NCBI RefSeq assembly: GCF_030013905.1
Contig: NZ_CP124862.1
Location: forward strand, 4,715,051 to 4,779,050
Length of the DNA stretch: 64,000 nt
Direction of reading: 5' to 3'
Origin: Petroclostridium sp. X23
GTDB taxonomy: Bacteria > Bacillota > Clostridia > SK-Y3
In this document: in pieces, positions 24,506-33,493 of the stretch
How the letters are laid out: each line of letters opens with the position of its first letter
Position numbering within the stretch: position 1 is the first letter of the stretch
Notes under the pieces: model-generated
Databases searched by the model: none
What the model saw: only the letters and a program-made list of their open reading frames with translations
What the model was told of the DNA's origin: nothing
Program-made: the position numbers and the translations under genes

Positions 24506-26008
24506 GTGTCCGAAAAATATAGAATTGAGATGGAAAATATCTCGAAATCTTTTGGAGGAGTTCATGCACTCAAGGATGTCACTTTTAGCGTAAAGCCGGG
24601 AGAGATCCATGCGTTGGTGGGAGAAAACGGCGCAGGGAAGTCCACTTTGATGAAAATACTATCGGGTGCTTACCAAAAGGATAGCGGCGTTATAAGAATT
24701 GATGGGAAACAGGTCAATATCAATAATCCTCATAAAGGGAAAGAATTAGGGATTGGAATCATTTATCAGGAGTTTGCCCTAGCGCCTCATCTTACGGTAG
24801 CCGAGAATATTTTCATAAACCGGATGGGCAACCGGAGAGGAATTATGAACTGGCGTGAATTATATAGTAAAGCCGATGAGTTAATTAAAAGCATCGGATT
24901 CAATATAAGCTCCCGTACCATCGTAAACAAGTTAAGTGTAGCTTTTCAGCAAGTGGTTGAAATCACTAAAGCATTATCCCAAAATGTGAAAGTGTTGATT
25001 CTGGATGAACCCACCGCTGTGCTGGCGCCTAGAGAAGCGGAACGTTTGTTTGAGATACTGTTCAAGCTGAAGGAGCAAGGTGTCAGTATTATTTATATTT
25101 CTCATAGATTGGATGAAATATTCAAAATATCCGATAGAATTACCGCGATGAAAGATGGCTGTGTTACCGGAACCGTATTCCCTCACGAGGTATCCACCGA
25201 TGATGTGATTAGCTTGATGATCGGCCGTAAATTGTCAGCACTTTTCCCGAAGCGTGAATGTGTCATCGGTGAAGAATTGTTCAGGGTGGAAGGTTTGAAC
25301 AGTGATGAAAAAGTAAATAATGTTTCCTTTTCGGTTAGAAAAGGGGAAGTGGTAGGACTTGCGGGATTAGTGGGAAGCGGAAGAACTGAAATAGCCAGAG
25401 CCATTTTCGGTGCCGACGCTTTTGTATCCGGAAAAGTATTTTTGAAGGGCCAGGAGTTGAAAATCAAAACTCCAAAGCAAGCGGTGAAATACGGAATAGG
25501 CCTTTTGCCCGAAAGTCGTAAAGAACAAGGGGTCATTCTTACGCTGCCTATCAGATATAACGTGACCATGTCCAGCCTGAAGAAGATTACAGGGATTGCC
25601 GGACTGATAAAAAAGAAGAAAGAAAAAGCCGATGTCCACGAACTGATCGAAAAACTGACCATCAAAACCAGAAGTACTGAAGAATATGTGGCCAATCTGA
25701 GCGGAGGGAATCAACAGAAAGTCGCTTTTGCGAAATGGGTAAATGCGGATTGTGAGGTCATCATTTTAGATGAACCTACCCGTGGTGTTGATGTAGGCGC
25801 TAAGGTAGAGATCTATTGTTTGATTAATGAGCTTGCGGCCAGAGGTGTGGGAATCATTATGATTTCATCTGAATTAATGGAGATTATCGGAATGTGTGAC
25901 AGGATTCTGGTTGTTGGACAAGGGAGTATCAAAGGAGAATTGAGTAAAGGTGAATTCTCTGAAGAATCTATTATGAAAATGGCTATTGGGGGGAAACAAG
26001 GTGAGTAA
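24506..26008 (+). CDS. Sugar ABC transporter ATPase (RbsA/MglA type)
   Basis: 500 residues with two nucleotide-binding domains. The first has Walker A GENGAGKSTLMK and Walker B VLILDEPTAVL. The second has the degenerate Walker A GLVGSGRTEIAR, the signature LSGGNQQK and Walker B VIILDEPTRGVD. This is the standard CUT2 architecture in which one protein supplies both ATPases. The GTG at 24506 follows AGGAGGAAT, 11 bp after the preceding stop. It overlaps the permease start. Confidence 0.95.
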   Translation: MSEKYRIEMENISKSFGGVHALKDVTFSVKPGEIHALVGENGAGKSTLMKILSGAYQKDSGVIRIDGKQVNINNPHKGKELGIGIIYQEFALAPHLTVAENIFINRMGNRRGIMNWRELYSKADELIKSIGFNISSRTIVNKLSVAFQQVVEITKALSQNVKVLILDEPTAVLAPREAERLFEILFKLKEQGVSIIYISHRLDEIFKISDRITAMKDGCVTGTVFPHEVSTDDVISLMIGRKLSALFPKRECVIGEELFRVEGLNSDEKVNNVSFSVRKGEVVGLAGLVGSGRTEIARAIFGADAFVSGKVFLKGQELKIKTPKQAVKYGIGLLPESRKEQGVILTLPIRYNVTMSSLKKITGIAGLIKKKKEKADVHELIEKLTIKTRSTEEYVANLSGGNQQKVAFAKWVNADCEVIILDEPTRGVDVGAKVEIYCLINELAARGVGIIMISSELMEIIGMCDRILVVGQGSIKGELSKGEFSEESIMKMAIGGKQGE

Positions 26009-26999
26009 TGGAAAAATTAGTGAAACAAGCGGAAGCATCAATATAAAAAGACTGACCATGCAACCGAAGAAAATAATAAACTGGTTGTTGGAATATAATA
26101 GTGTTATCATTTTTATTATTCTTGCGGTGGTTTCCAGTATCATATCAAAGTCATTCTTTACCGAAAGAAATATTTTTAATTTATTAAGGCAAATGTCCGG
26201 ACTGGGTATTATCAGTATGGGTATGCTGATGGTTATACTTACTTCAGGGATTGATCTTTCGGTGGGTTCAATTGTAGCACTTTCCAGCGTATTGTCAGCG
26301 TATTTTGCGCTATCCATGCCTTTGCCTGCAGCCATAGCGCTAACAATTCTAATGGGAGTGGTATTTGGAGTTTTTTCCGGGTATCTTGTATCAGTAAAGA
26401 AGCTTGCACCCTTTGTAGTTACACTGGCTGCAATGACAATAGCCCGGGGATTCGCGTTTATAATCTCCAAAGGCGCCCCTATTATGGTAGAACAAGAAGG
26501 GCTTACATCGTTTGGTGCAGATTATTTCCTCAGGGTTCCTTATCCCGTTTATCTAATGTTTGCTATTTTTATTGCGATTCTTATCATTCTTAGATATACG
26601 GTGTTTGGAAGAATGATTATCGCTATCGGAAGTAATGAAGTAGCGGTGCGGTTATCCGGCATACGGGTCACTTATTATAAATTAATGGTGTATGTTTTTT
26701 CAGGCGCATTTTCAGCAATAGCAGGGATCATAAGTACTTCAAGGACAGGCGTAGGTTCTCCGCTTGTAGGGGATGGGTTTGAGCTGGACGCTATAGCTGC
26801 TGTCGTTATCGGCGGAGCCAGTTTAAACGGAGGAAAGGGTAGCGCTTTGAATACTTTTCTAGGGGTATTGATATTGGGAATGATAGGAAATATCATGAAT
26901 TTGATGAATGTTCCTGCATATCCGCAGCAGGTTATTAAAGGGCTGATCATTATTATCGCTGTAATACTGCAAAAATCCGAAAGTTTCAAAGAAGCTTAA
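26001..26999 (+). CDS. Sugar ABC transporter permease (RbsC type)
   Basis: 332 residues from the GTG at 26001, which overlaps the ATPase stop by 8 bp. About eight to ten hydrophobic segments, with the family signatures LTSGIDLSVGSIVALSSVL and AVVIGGASLNGGKGS. It would form the homodimeric channel for the ATPase and lipoprotein encoded upstream. A short charged N-terminus precedes the first membrane helix. Confidence 0.93.
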   Translation: MSNGKISETSGSINIKRLTMQPKKIINWLLEYNSVIIFIILAVVSSIISKSFFTERNIFNLLRQMSGLGIISMGMLMVILTSGIDLSVGSIVALSSVLSAYFALSMPLPAAIALTILMGVVFGVFSGYLVSVKKLAPFVVTLAAMTIARGFAFIISKGAPIMVEQEGLTSFGADYFLRVPYPVYLMFAIFIAILIILRYTVFGRMIIAIGSNEVAVRLSGIRVTYYKLMVYVFSGAFSAIAGIISTSRTGVGSPLVGDGFELDAIAAVVIGGASLNGGKGSALNTFLGVLILGMIGNIMNLMNVPAYPQQVIKGLIIIIAVILQKSESFKEA

Positions 27000-27058
27000 A
27001 CGAGATAAGCATGAAGCGGTTTGATGCAAGATAAAATTATGGTAAAGGAGAATGATGG

Positions 27059-28084
27059 ATGCTTCAAGCAGTGATGTGTAATCCGGGAGCCATTGAGTTT
27101 AATGAAGTTGCCATACCGGAGATGAAAGAAAACCAGGTTCTTATTAAAATGATGAGGATAGGGATCTGCGGTTCGGATATCCATGTTTATCATGGAAAAC
27201 ATCCGTTTACTTCATATCCGGTAGTTCAGGGGCATGAAGTATCAGGTGAGATTGTAAAGGTGGGTTCGGAAGTTTCACATTTGATAGAAGGGGACAAAGT
27301 AACTGTTCAGCCGCAAGTGGTATGTGGGGAATGCTATAACTGTCGGCATGGCAGATACCATATATGTAATCAATTAAGAGTGATGGGATTTCAAACCATG
27401 GGAATGTCATCTGAATATTTTGCAGCAGACGCCGAAAAGGTGCTGAAACTTCCTGAAGGTCTTAACTTTGAAGAAGGTGCAATGATCGAACCATTAGCTG
27501 TTGCCGTACATGCTTTAAGCAGAGGCGGAGATTTAAAAGGGAAAAAAGTTTTGGTTTTAGGGGCCGGAACCGTTGGCAATCTTGTGGGTCAGGCAGCCAA
27601 AGGGATGGGCGCTGAAAAGGTGATGATTACCGATTTAAGTGATTATCGTCTTGGGGTTGCGAAAGAATGCGGAATAGATTATTGTGTTAATCCTTCGGTA
27701 GACCATTTGCAGCAAAAAATTGACGAGGTATTCGGAACTGATAAAATGGATGTTATTTTAGAATGTGTGGGGGTTAATCCAACCATGAACCAGGCAATAG
27801 AATATGCACGAAAAGGCACGGATATTATTGTTGTAGGGGTGTTTGGCGAAAAAGCGGCAATAGATTTGGGGTTAGTGCAGGACCGGGAGTTGAGACTGAT
27901 TGGAACCCTTATGTATATAGAACAGGATTGGTTATCAGCGATTGACCTGGTTAAAGAAAAAAAGATTAAATTTGATCCTCTCATTTCCAAGACCTTTGAA
28001 TTTAAGAATTTTATAAAAGGATACGAATATATTGAAGAAAAGAAAGACAAAGTGATGAAAGTATTGATTGCAGTAAACAGTTAG
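27059..28084 (+). CDS. Zinc-dependent medium-chain dehydrogenase (polyol type)
   Basis: 341 residues. Catalytic zinc ligands lie in GICGSDIHVYHG and GHEVSGE, structural zinc cysteines in CGECYNCRHGRYHIC, and the NAD-binding motif is VLGAGTVGNLVGQ. It resembles sorbitol/threonine dehydrogenases and L-gulonate or ketoinositol dehydrogenases. The ATG at 27059 lies 8 bp behind AAGGAG. In the cluster it could perform a second oxidation after the Gfo/Idh/MocA enzyme, as IolM does in Thermotoga inositol use; that is inference. Confidence 0.92.
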   Translation: MLQAVMCNPGAIEFNEVAIPEMKENQVLIKMMRIGICGSDIHVYHGKHPFTSYPVVQGHEVSGEIVKVGSEVSHLIEGDKVTVQPQVVCGECYNCRHGRYHICNQLRVMGFQTMGMSSEYFAADAEKVLKLPEGLNFEEGAMIEPLAVAVHALSRGGDLKGKKVLVLGAGTVGNLVGQAAKGMGAEKVMITDLSDYRLGVAKECGIDYCVNPSVDHLQQKIDEVFGTDKMDVILECVGVNPTMNQAIEYARKGTDIIVVGVFGEKAAIDLGLVQDRELRLIGTLMYIEQDWLSAIDLVKEKKIKFDPLISKTFEFKNFIKGYEYIEEKKDKVMKVLIAVNS

Positions 28085-28127
28085 ATGTAGAAAACTGTAA
28101 TTCATCATTAAAACATAAAAAAATAAA

Positions 28128-28145
28128 TTAATGTAATGACATTAA
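28128..28145. promoter_or_regulatory. Putative operator, site 2 (palindromic)
   Basis: TTAATGT-AATG-ACATTAA, a perfect 7-bp dyad with a 4-bp centre. It is the most symmetric copy of the motif shared by three upstream regions of the cluster. Confidence 0.5.
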
Positions 28146-28234
28146 TACAATAATACATTGTGCGCTTAAGTATGGTTAGACAGATAATACAATGGTCTAT
28201 TCGACATATAGATTTTCGAAGGATTGGTATAATC

Positions 28235-29203
28235 ATGAAGATTTTGAATGAAAGAGTACAGACGGTATTAGGATTAATAGACAGCAGTCAGTTAGGATAT
28301 TGTCATTGCCATGAACATTTATTTATTGAGAATGGCCAATCGGCGAAAATTAATCCTGTTCTTAGAATAGATGACTTGAATAAAAGTACGCAAGAACTGG
28401 TAATGTTCAAGCAGTTCGGAGGTACGAGTATTGTAGATGCGCAGCCGATAGGTTGCGGACGCATGGCGTATGAACTGGTAGAAGCGTCCCGTTTGTCGGG
28501 GGTTCATATTATCGCATCAACCGGATTTCACAAACTGATCTTTTATCCTGAGAGTCATTGGATCAATGGACTAAGGCCGTCATCGCTGGCGGAGTTGTTC
28601 GTAAGTGAGTTGCGTGAAGGAATGTTTGTGTATTGCGATCAAGAATATCCCGAAAGGCGAATAGAAGCAAAGGCAGGAATCGTGAAGGTTGCTTTGGATC
28701 AAGAGGGACTAACCAAACGCTATCAAAATTTGCTGACGGTGGCAGCCTATGCTGCAATAGAAACCGGTGTATCTATTTTATGTCATACCGAAGTGGGAGA
28801 ACATTCATTAATGCTTGCTGAATTCTTAATAGAACAGGGAGTAAAAGAAAATGCTATTATTCTTTGTCATATGGATAGGACAGCAAAAGATTTATCTTAT
28901 CATAGAGCGGCGGCTGAAATGGGAGTCTACTTGGAATATGATACCATAGGAAGGTTTAAATATCATACCGATGAAGATGAAGCCCTTTTAATAGCAAGAA
29001 TGATTGAAGGGGGGCATGAGGACAGGATATTATTAGGCTTGGATACTACCAGAAGCCGTTTGAAAAGTTACGGCGGGGATATAGGACTTTCGTATATATC
29101 CCAAACTTTTATCCCATTACTGAAAAATTACGGAATAACCGATGAATTTGCTAAAAAGTGCATGGTTATCAATCCCGCAAAAGCTTTAGCAATAAAACGA
29201 TAA
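28235..29203 (+). CDS. Phosphotriesterase-like metal-dependent hydrolase
   Basis: 322 residues from the ATG at 28235; the upstream open stretch is without a start site. The two-metal amidohydrolase motifs are all present: HCHEHLF (HxH, about residue 28), GIVKVAL (bridging Lys), ILCHTEVG, ILCHMDR and LLGLDTTR (Asp). Relatives include lactonases and phosphotriesterases. A lactone or ring-opening hydrolysis of the oxidised substrate would fit its place after two dehydrogenases. The natural substrate is not shown by sequence. Confidence 0.88.
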   Translation: MKILNERVQTVLGLIDSSQLGYCHCHEHLFIENGQSAKINPVLRIDDLNKSTQELVMFKQFGGTSIVDAQPIGCGRMAYELVEASRLSGVHIIASTGFHKLIFYPESHWINGLRPSSLAELFVSELREGMFVYCDQEYPERRIEAKAGIVKVALDQEGLTKRYQNLLTVAAYAAIETGVSILCHTEVGEHSLMLAEFLIEQGVKENAIILCHMDRTAKDLSYHRAAAEMGVYLEYDTIGRFKYHTDEDEALLIARMIEGGHEDRILLGLDTTRSRLKSYGGDIGLSYISQTFIPLLKNYGITDEFAKKCMVINPAKALAIKR

Positions 29204-29226
29204 ACCGAATACGAGGAGGATTTTGA

Positions 29227-30177
29227 ATGATTTTACCTGAAAAAGCAACCCAGCCAACAATGTATTTTATAGGGGTTACTACCACTCAATCATCAATCAT
29301 GAATTTATTCCCGCTTTGGGCAAAAGAACTGGGACTGCACAATGCGGTTATTAAGGGTATCGATATTGAAATTCATGCGGATGAAGAAGTTTATAGGAAA
29401 TGTGTTGAATTTATAAAGAACGATGAACTCTCATTGGGTGCACTTGTCACAACACATAAAATTGATCTATACAACGCTGCTAAAGAATACTTTGAGTATT
29501 TGGATCCGTATGCGAAAATGTTCGATGAACTTTCGTCCATATCCAAGAAAGATAATAAATTGGAAGGTTATGCAAAAGACCCCATATCCAGCGGATTAGC
29601 GATGGAGGCATTCATTCCGGATGATTACTGGAAAGAACATAGAGGAGAAGTTATGATTATGGGAGCCGGCGGAAGTGCATTGGCAATCAGTTCATATCTG
29701 GTAAAAAAGGAGAGGGGTGATAATGTTCCGTCAAAGATTATTATCACCAATAGAAGCCAATCCAGGTTGGATTCTGCCAAAGTGTTGTTATCACAACTGG
29801 ATACCGATGTACAATTCGAATACTATTTGTGTCCTGAGCGTAAAGACAATGATGCTGTGCTAGAGAAGTTAAAGCCCTATTCACTTGTTATAAATGCTAC
29901 AGGATTAGGCAAGGACAGACCCGGGTCGCCTCTGACCGATGCGGGACAATTTCCAGAGAACAGTCTGGTATGGGAATTGAATTACCGTGGGGCTCTTGAT
30001 TTTATGCATCAAGCATTAAGCCAAAAAGACACCAAAAACCTATATGTAGAAGACGGGTGGATTTACTTTATACATGGCTGGACCCAAGTCATAGCCGAAG
30101 TATTCCATGTAGACATCAAAGGGGATGTTTTTGATAGATTAGAAAAAATAGCAATGGACTTAAGAATGGGAAAATAA
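29227..30177 (+). CDS. Shikimate-dehydrogenase-like protein (AroE family)
   Basis: 316 residues. The N-terminal domain has VTTTQSSIMNLFPLW and LGALVTTHKIDLYNAA, which replace the SxS and NVTxPxK motifs of true AroE; the catalytic lysine is kept in THK. The NAD(P) domain has MGAGGSALAISSYL and ITNRSQSRLDSA, and NATGLGKDRPGSPL follows. The changes in the substrate motif argue against shikimate as substrate. In this cluster it may oxidise or reduce a carbocycle or an opened product. Confidence 0.8.
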   Translation: MILPEKATQPTMYFIGVTTTQSSIMNLFPLWAKELGLHNAVIKGIDIEIHADEEVYRKCVEFIKNDELSLGALVTTHKIDLYNAAKEYFEYLDPYAKMFDELSSISKKDNKLEGYAKDPISSGLAMEAFIPDDYWKEHRGEVMIMGAGGSALAISSYLVKKERGDNVPSKIIITNRSQSRLDSAKVLLSQLDTDVQFEYYLCPERKDNDAVLEKLKPYSLVINATGLGKDRPGSPLTDAGQFPENSLVWELNYRGALDFMHQALSQKDTKNLYVEDGWIYFIHGWTQVIAEVFHVDIKGDVFDRLEKIAMDLRMGK

Positions 30178-30194
30178 TTTAGGAGGCGATTTTA

Positions 30195-30773
30195 ATGATG
30201 CAAGAAAACAGTATAAATCCGTTTACAGTGTACTTCAGTTTGAATAATGGCTTGAGTGATACAAAGAACCCGATAAGCAGGCATCTTTCTGACATGAAAG
30301 GGATGTATTATGATAATGAAGCGTTTGATAAGATGATGGAAAACGGGAATCCGCTGACATATGATTTTTATGATTTAGAGATGCCGGAAACAGATGGGGA
30401 TTTAGCTTTTGGAACCAGTGTTACATATCCGGGAAAGGTCGGGATGGAATATTTTATGACAAAAGGTCACTTTCATACCATCTTGGATACTGCTGAAGTG
30501 TATTATTGTATAGGCGGAATAGGGTATATGCTGATGGAGAATCCGGAAGGTGACTGGGATATCCAAGTACTGACACCGGGAAAAGCGGTTTATGTACCTC
30601 CAAGGTATGCACACAGGAGTATCAATATAGGAAATGAACCATTTATTACTTTTTATACTTTTAGGGCAGATGCAGGGCATGATTATGGTACAATAGAAAC
30701 AAAAGGGTTTAGAAAACTAGTGTTGGAACAAAACGGAAATCCGATTGTAGTTGATAACCCTAAATGGAAATAA
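30195..30773 (+). CDS. Cupin-type (archaeal-type) glucose-6-phosphate isomerase-like protein
   Basis: 192 residues. A single cupin barrel with metal ligands in MTKGHFHT, the Glu of DTAEVYYC and the His of VPPRYAHRSIN. This is the pattern of the archaeal-type GPI family (PF06560), which converts aldose phosphates to ketose phosphates. Bacterial copies inside sugar clusters often act on other sugars or sugar acids. It is 17 bp after the AroE-like gene, behind AGGAGG. Confidence 0.88.
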   Translation: MMQENSINPFTVYFSLNNGLSDTKNPISRHLSDMKGMYYDNEAFDKMMENGNPLTYDFYDLEMPETDGDLAFGTSVTYPGKVGMEYFMTKGHFHTILDTAEVYYCIGGIGYMLMENPEGDWDIQVLTPGKAVYVPPRYAHRSINIGNEPFITFYTFRADAGHDYGTIETKGFRKLVLEQNGNPIVVDNPKWK

Positions 30774-30843
30774 ATAGTAAAGGTGTGCGCAATATGTCTT
30801 ATAAGGTGCTTGTGACTGCCCGGATTAAAATATTTATGATTTA

Positions 30844-30874
30844 TTTACAAAACTGAAGGTTTTTTTGATATAAT
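30844..30874 (+). promoter_or_regulatory. Possible promoter of the GntR/kinase unit
   Basis: TTTACA at 30844 and TATAAT at 30869 are 19 bp apart, longer than ideal. The shared operator-like motif lies about 20 bp downstream, at 30896. Confidence 0.45.
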
Positions 30875-30895
30875 ACAAGGTAAGTAATTAATTAA

Positions 30896-30908
30896 TAATG
30901 TAATAACA
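30896..30908. promoter_or_regulatory. Putative operator, site 3
   Basis: TAATGTAATAACA, matching sites 1 and 2 in 12 of 13 bases, lies 45 bp upstream of the GntR start. Confidence 0.45.
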
Positions 30909-30953
30909 ATATAAAAATATAGCTTTATGTACCCAAAAGGAGGGCAGTAGATC

Positions 30954-31700
30954 ATGCCTTTATTTAGTAGATTGATTGACAAGAATACACCTATACCGAT
31001 GTATTATCAACTAAAGGAAATCATACTGGACGAAATAAAAACAGAAAAATTGCAGCCTGGAGACTCTATTCCTACAGAGAAGGAATTAAGCGATATATTT
31101 GATATCAGCAGATCCACTATCAGACAGGCTATTTCAGATTTGGTTAAAGAAGGATATTTATATAGAATTAAAAGTAAAGGTACATTTGTATCGAAGCCCA
31201 AAATCAATCAGGACTTTATATGGAAGCTTGAGACTTTTAGTGAGCAAATGAAAAAGTTAGGACTGGTTCCAAGTACGAAAGTGCTGGAATTGGCTGTGAT
31301 TGAAGCGGAAGAAGAGATTGCGTCGGTCCTGCAGCTTCCCATAAACGATAAGGTGATTAAATTGGTTCGCCTTAGATTTGCCAATGATGAGCCTATTGTA
31401 ATTGTAGAAACCTATTTACCCTACAATTCATGCTTATCTATTTTGCAATATGATATGGAGAAAAAATCTCTCTATGAAGTACTTTCTTTAGATACTAGGT
31501 CCAAGATATACAAGGTGTTACGAACGGTAGAGGCTGTGGTTGCCGGCCAATATGAAAGTAAGCTGCTGCAGATAAAAAGAGGATACCCTATACAGCTTTT
31601 TACCACCATAGGATATAATCGGGAAGAAAAACCTATAGAGTATTCTATTGCCCGGTATAGGGGAGACAGAAATAAGTTTAAAGTAGAAATTATTATCTAA
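30954..31700 (+). CDS. GntR-family regulator with UTRA domain (HutC type)
   Basis: 248 residues. The N-terminal winged helix (about 10-75) has TEKELSDIFDISRSTIRQAI. A UTRA ligand domain (about 95-240) follows with VIKLVRLRFANDEPIVIVET and the C-terminal EYSIARYRGDRNKF. Such regulators are usually repressors released by a sugar phosphate or intermediate of their pathway. It lies in the cluster, 27 bp upstream of the kinase gene, and may bind the TAATGT-type motif. Confidence 0.92.
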   Translation: MPLFSRLIDKNTPIPMYYQLKEIILDEIKTEKLQPGDSIPTEKELSDIFDISRSTIRQAISDLVKEGYLYRIKSKGTFVSKPKINQDFIWKLETFSEQMKKLGLVPSTKVLELAVIEAEEEIASVLQLPINDKVIKLVRLRFANDEPIVIVETYLPYNSCLSILQYDMEKKSLYEVLSLDTRSKIYKVLRTVEAVVAGQYESKLLQIKRGYPIQLFTTIGYNREEKPIEYSIARYRGDRNKFKVEIII

Positions 31701-31727
31701 GATAGAATAAAGGGGGAGATAAAGGGG

Positions 31728-33245
31728 ATGATTAAATATTTGCTGGCTCATGATCTAGGTACGTCGGGGGATAAAGCGACACTATATACGATAGAAGGGC
31801 AGCTGGTAAAAAGCAGGGTATTTTCGTATGAAACCGATTACTTTAATAATAACTGGGTAGAACAAGACCCGGAAGATTGGTGGAAAGCTGTTTGTGCGAC
31901 TACTAAAGAAATATTGAACGATATTGACAGCAAAGATGTAGCAGCCGTATCATTTAGCGGACAAATGATGGGGTGCCTGTGTGTAGATAGGAATGGCACG
32001 CCGCTGCGTAAGTCAATTATCTGGGCAGACCAAAGGGCAGCGAAAGAGACGCAGATTTTGGAAAATGCTATATCTCAAGATAGATTTTACCGGATAAGCG
32101 GACACCGCATCAGCCCTTCCTATAGTCTTCAAAAGCTTCTATGGATAAAAAATAATGAACCGGAAATATATGAAAATACATATAAAATGCTTAATTCTAA
32201 GGACTATATCATTTTTAAGCTAACAGGAGAATTCGTTACCGATTACTCCGATGCTACCGGAACATGTATCCTTAATCTCAATACACTTCAGTGGTCGGAT
32301 GAAATCATAGCGATCTCAGGAATTGATGGAAACAAGCTTCCGACGCTTAGACCGTCTACTTATGTAGTAGGTGGCGTAACAGAACAGGCGGCGGAGCTGA
32401 CAGGACTAGCTGCCGGGACACCTGTGGTATGCGGTGGAGGAGATGGTGTCTGTGCTGCGGTTGGGGCAGGATGTATCAAGGAAGGGACAGCCTTCAGTTA
32501 TGTAGGGTCTTCTTCGTGGATTGCGCTGACTACCGAAAAACCCATTTATGATGACCGTATGCGTACATTTAATTGGGCTCATATCGTGCCGGGATATGTT
32601 GCACCGTGCGGAACCATGCAATGTGCGGGCGGATCGTACAACTGGTTAAAGAATGAGATCTGTAAAATAGAAACTAGAGAAGCGAAGGAAAGAGGAATCA
32701 GTCCTTATCAGATTATTGATGAGGAGATTGCGCAATCCCCGGCCGGAGCAAACGGATTGTTGTATTTGCCTTATCTGTTGGGAGAAAGAAGCCCACGATG
32801 GAATCCAAACGCCAAGGGTGCCTTTATCGGTCTTAAGATGGAGCATCAAAGAAAGGACATTTTGCGTTCGGTATTGGAAGGGGTAACCATGAATTTAAAT
32901 GTTATTCTGGGGGTGTTTAAGCAGTATGCAGAGATTAACAAAATGGTGGTCATAGGTGGCGGAGCGAAAGGGAAAATATGGCGTCAAATCATGGCAGATG
33001 TATATGATTTAAGTATTTTAAAACCAAACTATCTTGAAGAAGCCACATCCATGGGAGCGGCAGTTACAGGGGGTGTTGGTGTAGGGATTTTTAAAGATTT
33101 TGAGGTTATTAATAAGTTTATAAAAATAGAGAGCACACAGCAACCCATACAAGATCATGTTGAAAAATATAAGAAGATGATACCCATATTTGATGAAAGC
33201 TATGATGCTTTGATTAATATTTATGAAAAGCTTGCGGAACTATAA
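31728..33245 (+). CDS. FGGY-family carbohydrate kinase (xylulokinase-like)
   Basis: 505 residues. The N-terminal ATPase fold has LAHDLGTSGDKATLY and the FGGY-1 segment SFSGQMMGCLCVD. The C-terminal domain has LPYLLGERSPRWNPNAKGAF and MVVIGGGAKGKIWRQIMADV, which bind the sugar and ATP. The enzyme would phosphorylate a ketose or polyol. Sequence is close to xylulokinases but the substrate should follow the cluster. It is the last gene before a strong terminator. Confidence 0.92.
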   Translation: MIKYLLAHDLGTSGDKATLYTIEGQLVKSRVFSYETDYFNNNWVEQDPEDWWKAVCATTKEILNDIDSKDVAAVSFSGQMMGCLCVDRNGTPLRKSIIWADQRAAKETQILENAISQDRFYRISGHRISPSYSLQKLLWIKNNEPEIYENTYKMLNSKDYIIFKLTGEFVTDYSDATGTCILNLNTLQWSDEIIAISGIDGNKLPTLRPSTYVVGGVTEQAAELTGLAAGTPVVCGGGDGVCAAVGAGCIKEGTAFSYVGSSSWIALTTEKPIYDDRMRTFNWAHIVPGYVAPCGTMQCAGGSYNWLKNEICKIETREAKERGISPYQIIDEEIAQSPAGANGLLYLPYLLGERSPRWNPNAKGAFIGLKMEHQRKDILRSVLEGVTMNLNVILGVFKQYAEINKMVVIGGGAKGKIWRQIMADVYDLSILKPNYLEEATSMGAAVTGGVGVGIFKDFEVINKFIKIESTQQPIQDHVEKYKKMIPIFDESYDALINIYEKLAEL

Positions 33246-33327
33246 TCAATAAAAAGCAGCGATGCTTTCATACGCATAAACTATCTTCAATATTGATCTG
33301 TATAATTAGTAATCAAGTGATTATGAT

Positions 33328-33376
33328 AGAAAAAGCCATTAAAGCTTATAAACAGCTTTGATGGCTTTTTCTAGGC
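33328..33376 (+). terminator. Terminator at the end of the catabolic cluster
   Basis: AGAAAAAGCCAT pairs with ATGGCTTTTTCT, and AAAGCT with AGCTTT inside. It probably works in both directions. Confidence 0.82.
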
Positions 33377-33493
33377 ACGTTTGGTAAAATACAATAAAAT
33401 TGTCGTTCTGTGTTTCTTATTGTCAAATATCCTGTTATAATATTGATATAGTTTAGTATTTTATGGATATTTAATTGGAGGAGGCTTACCATA

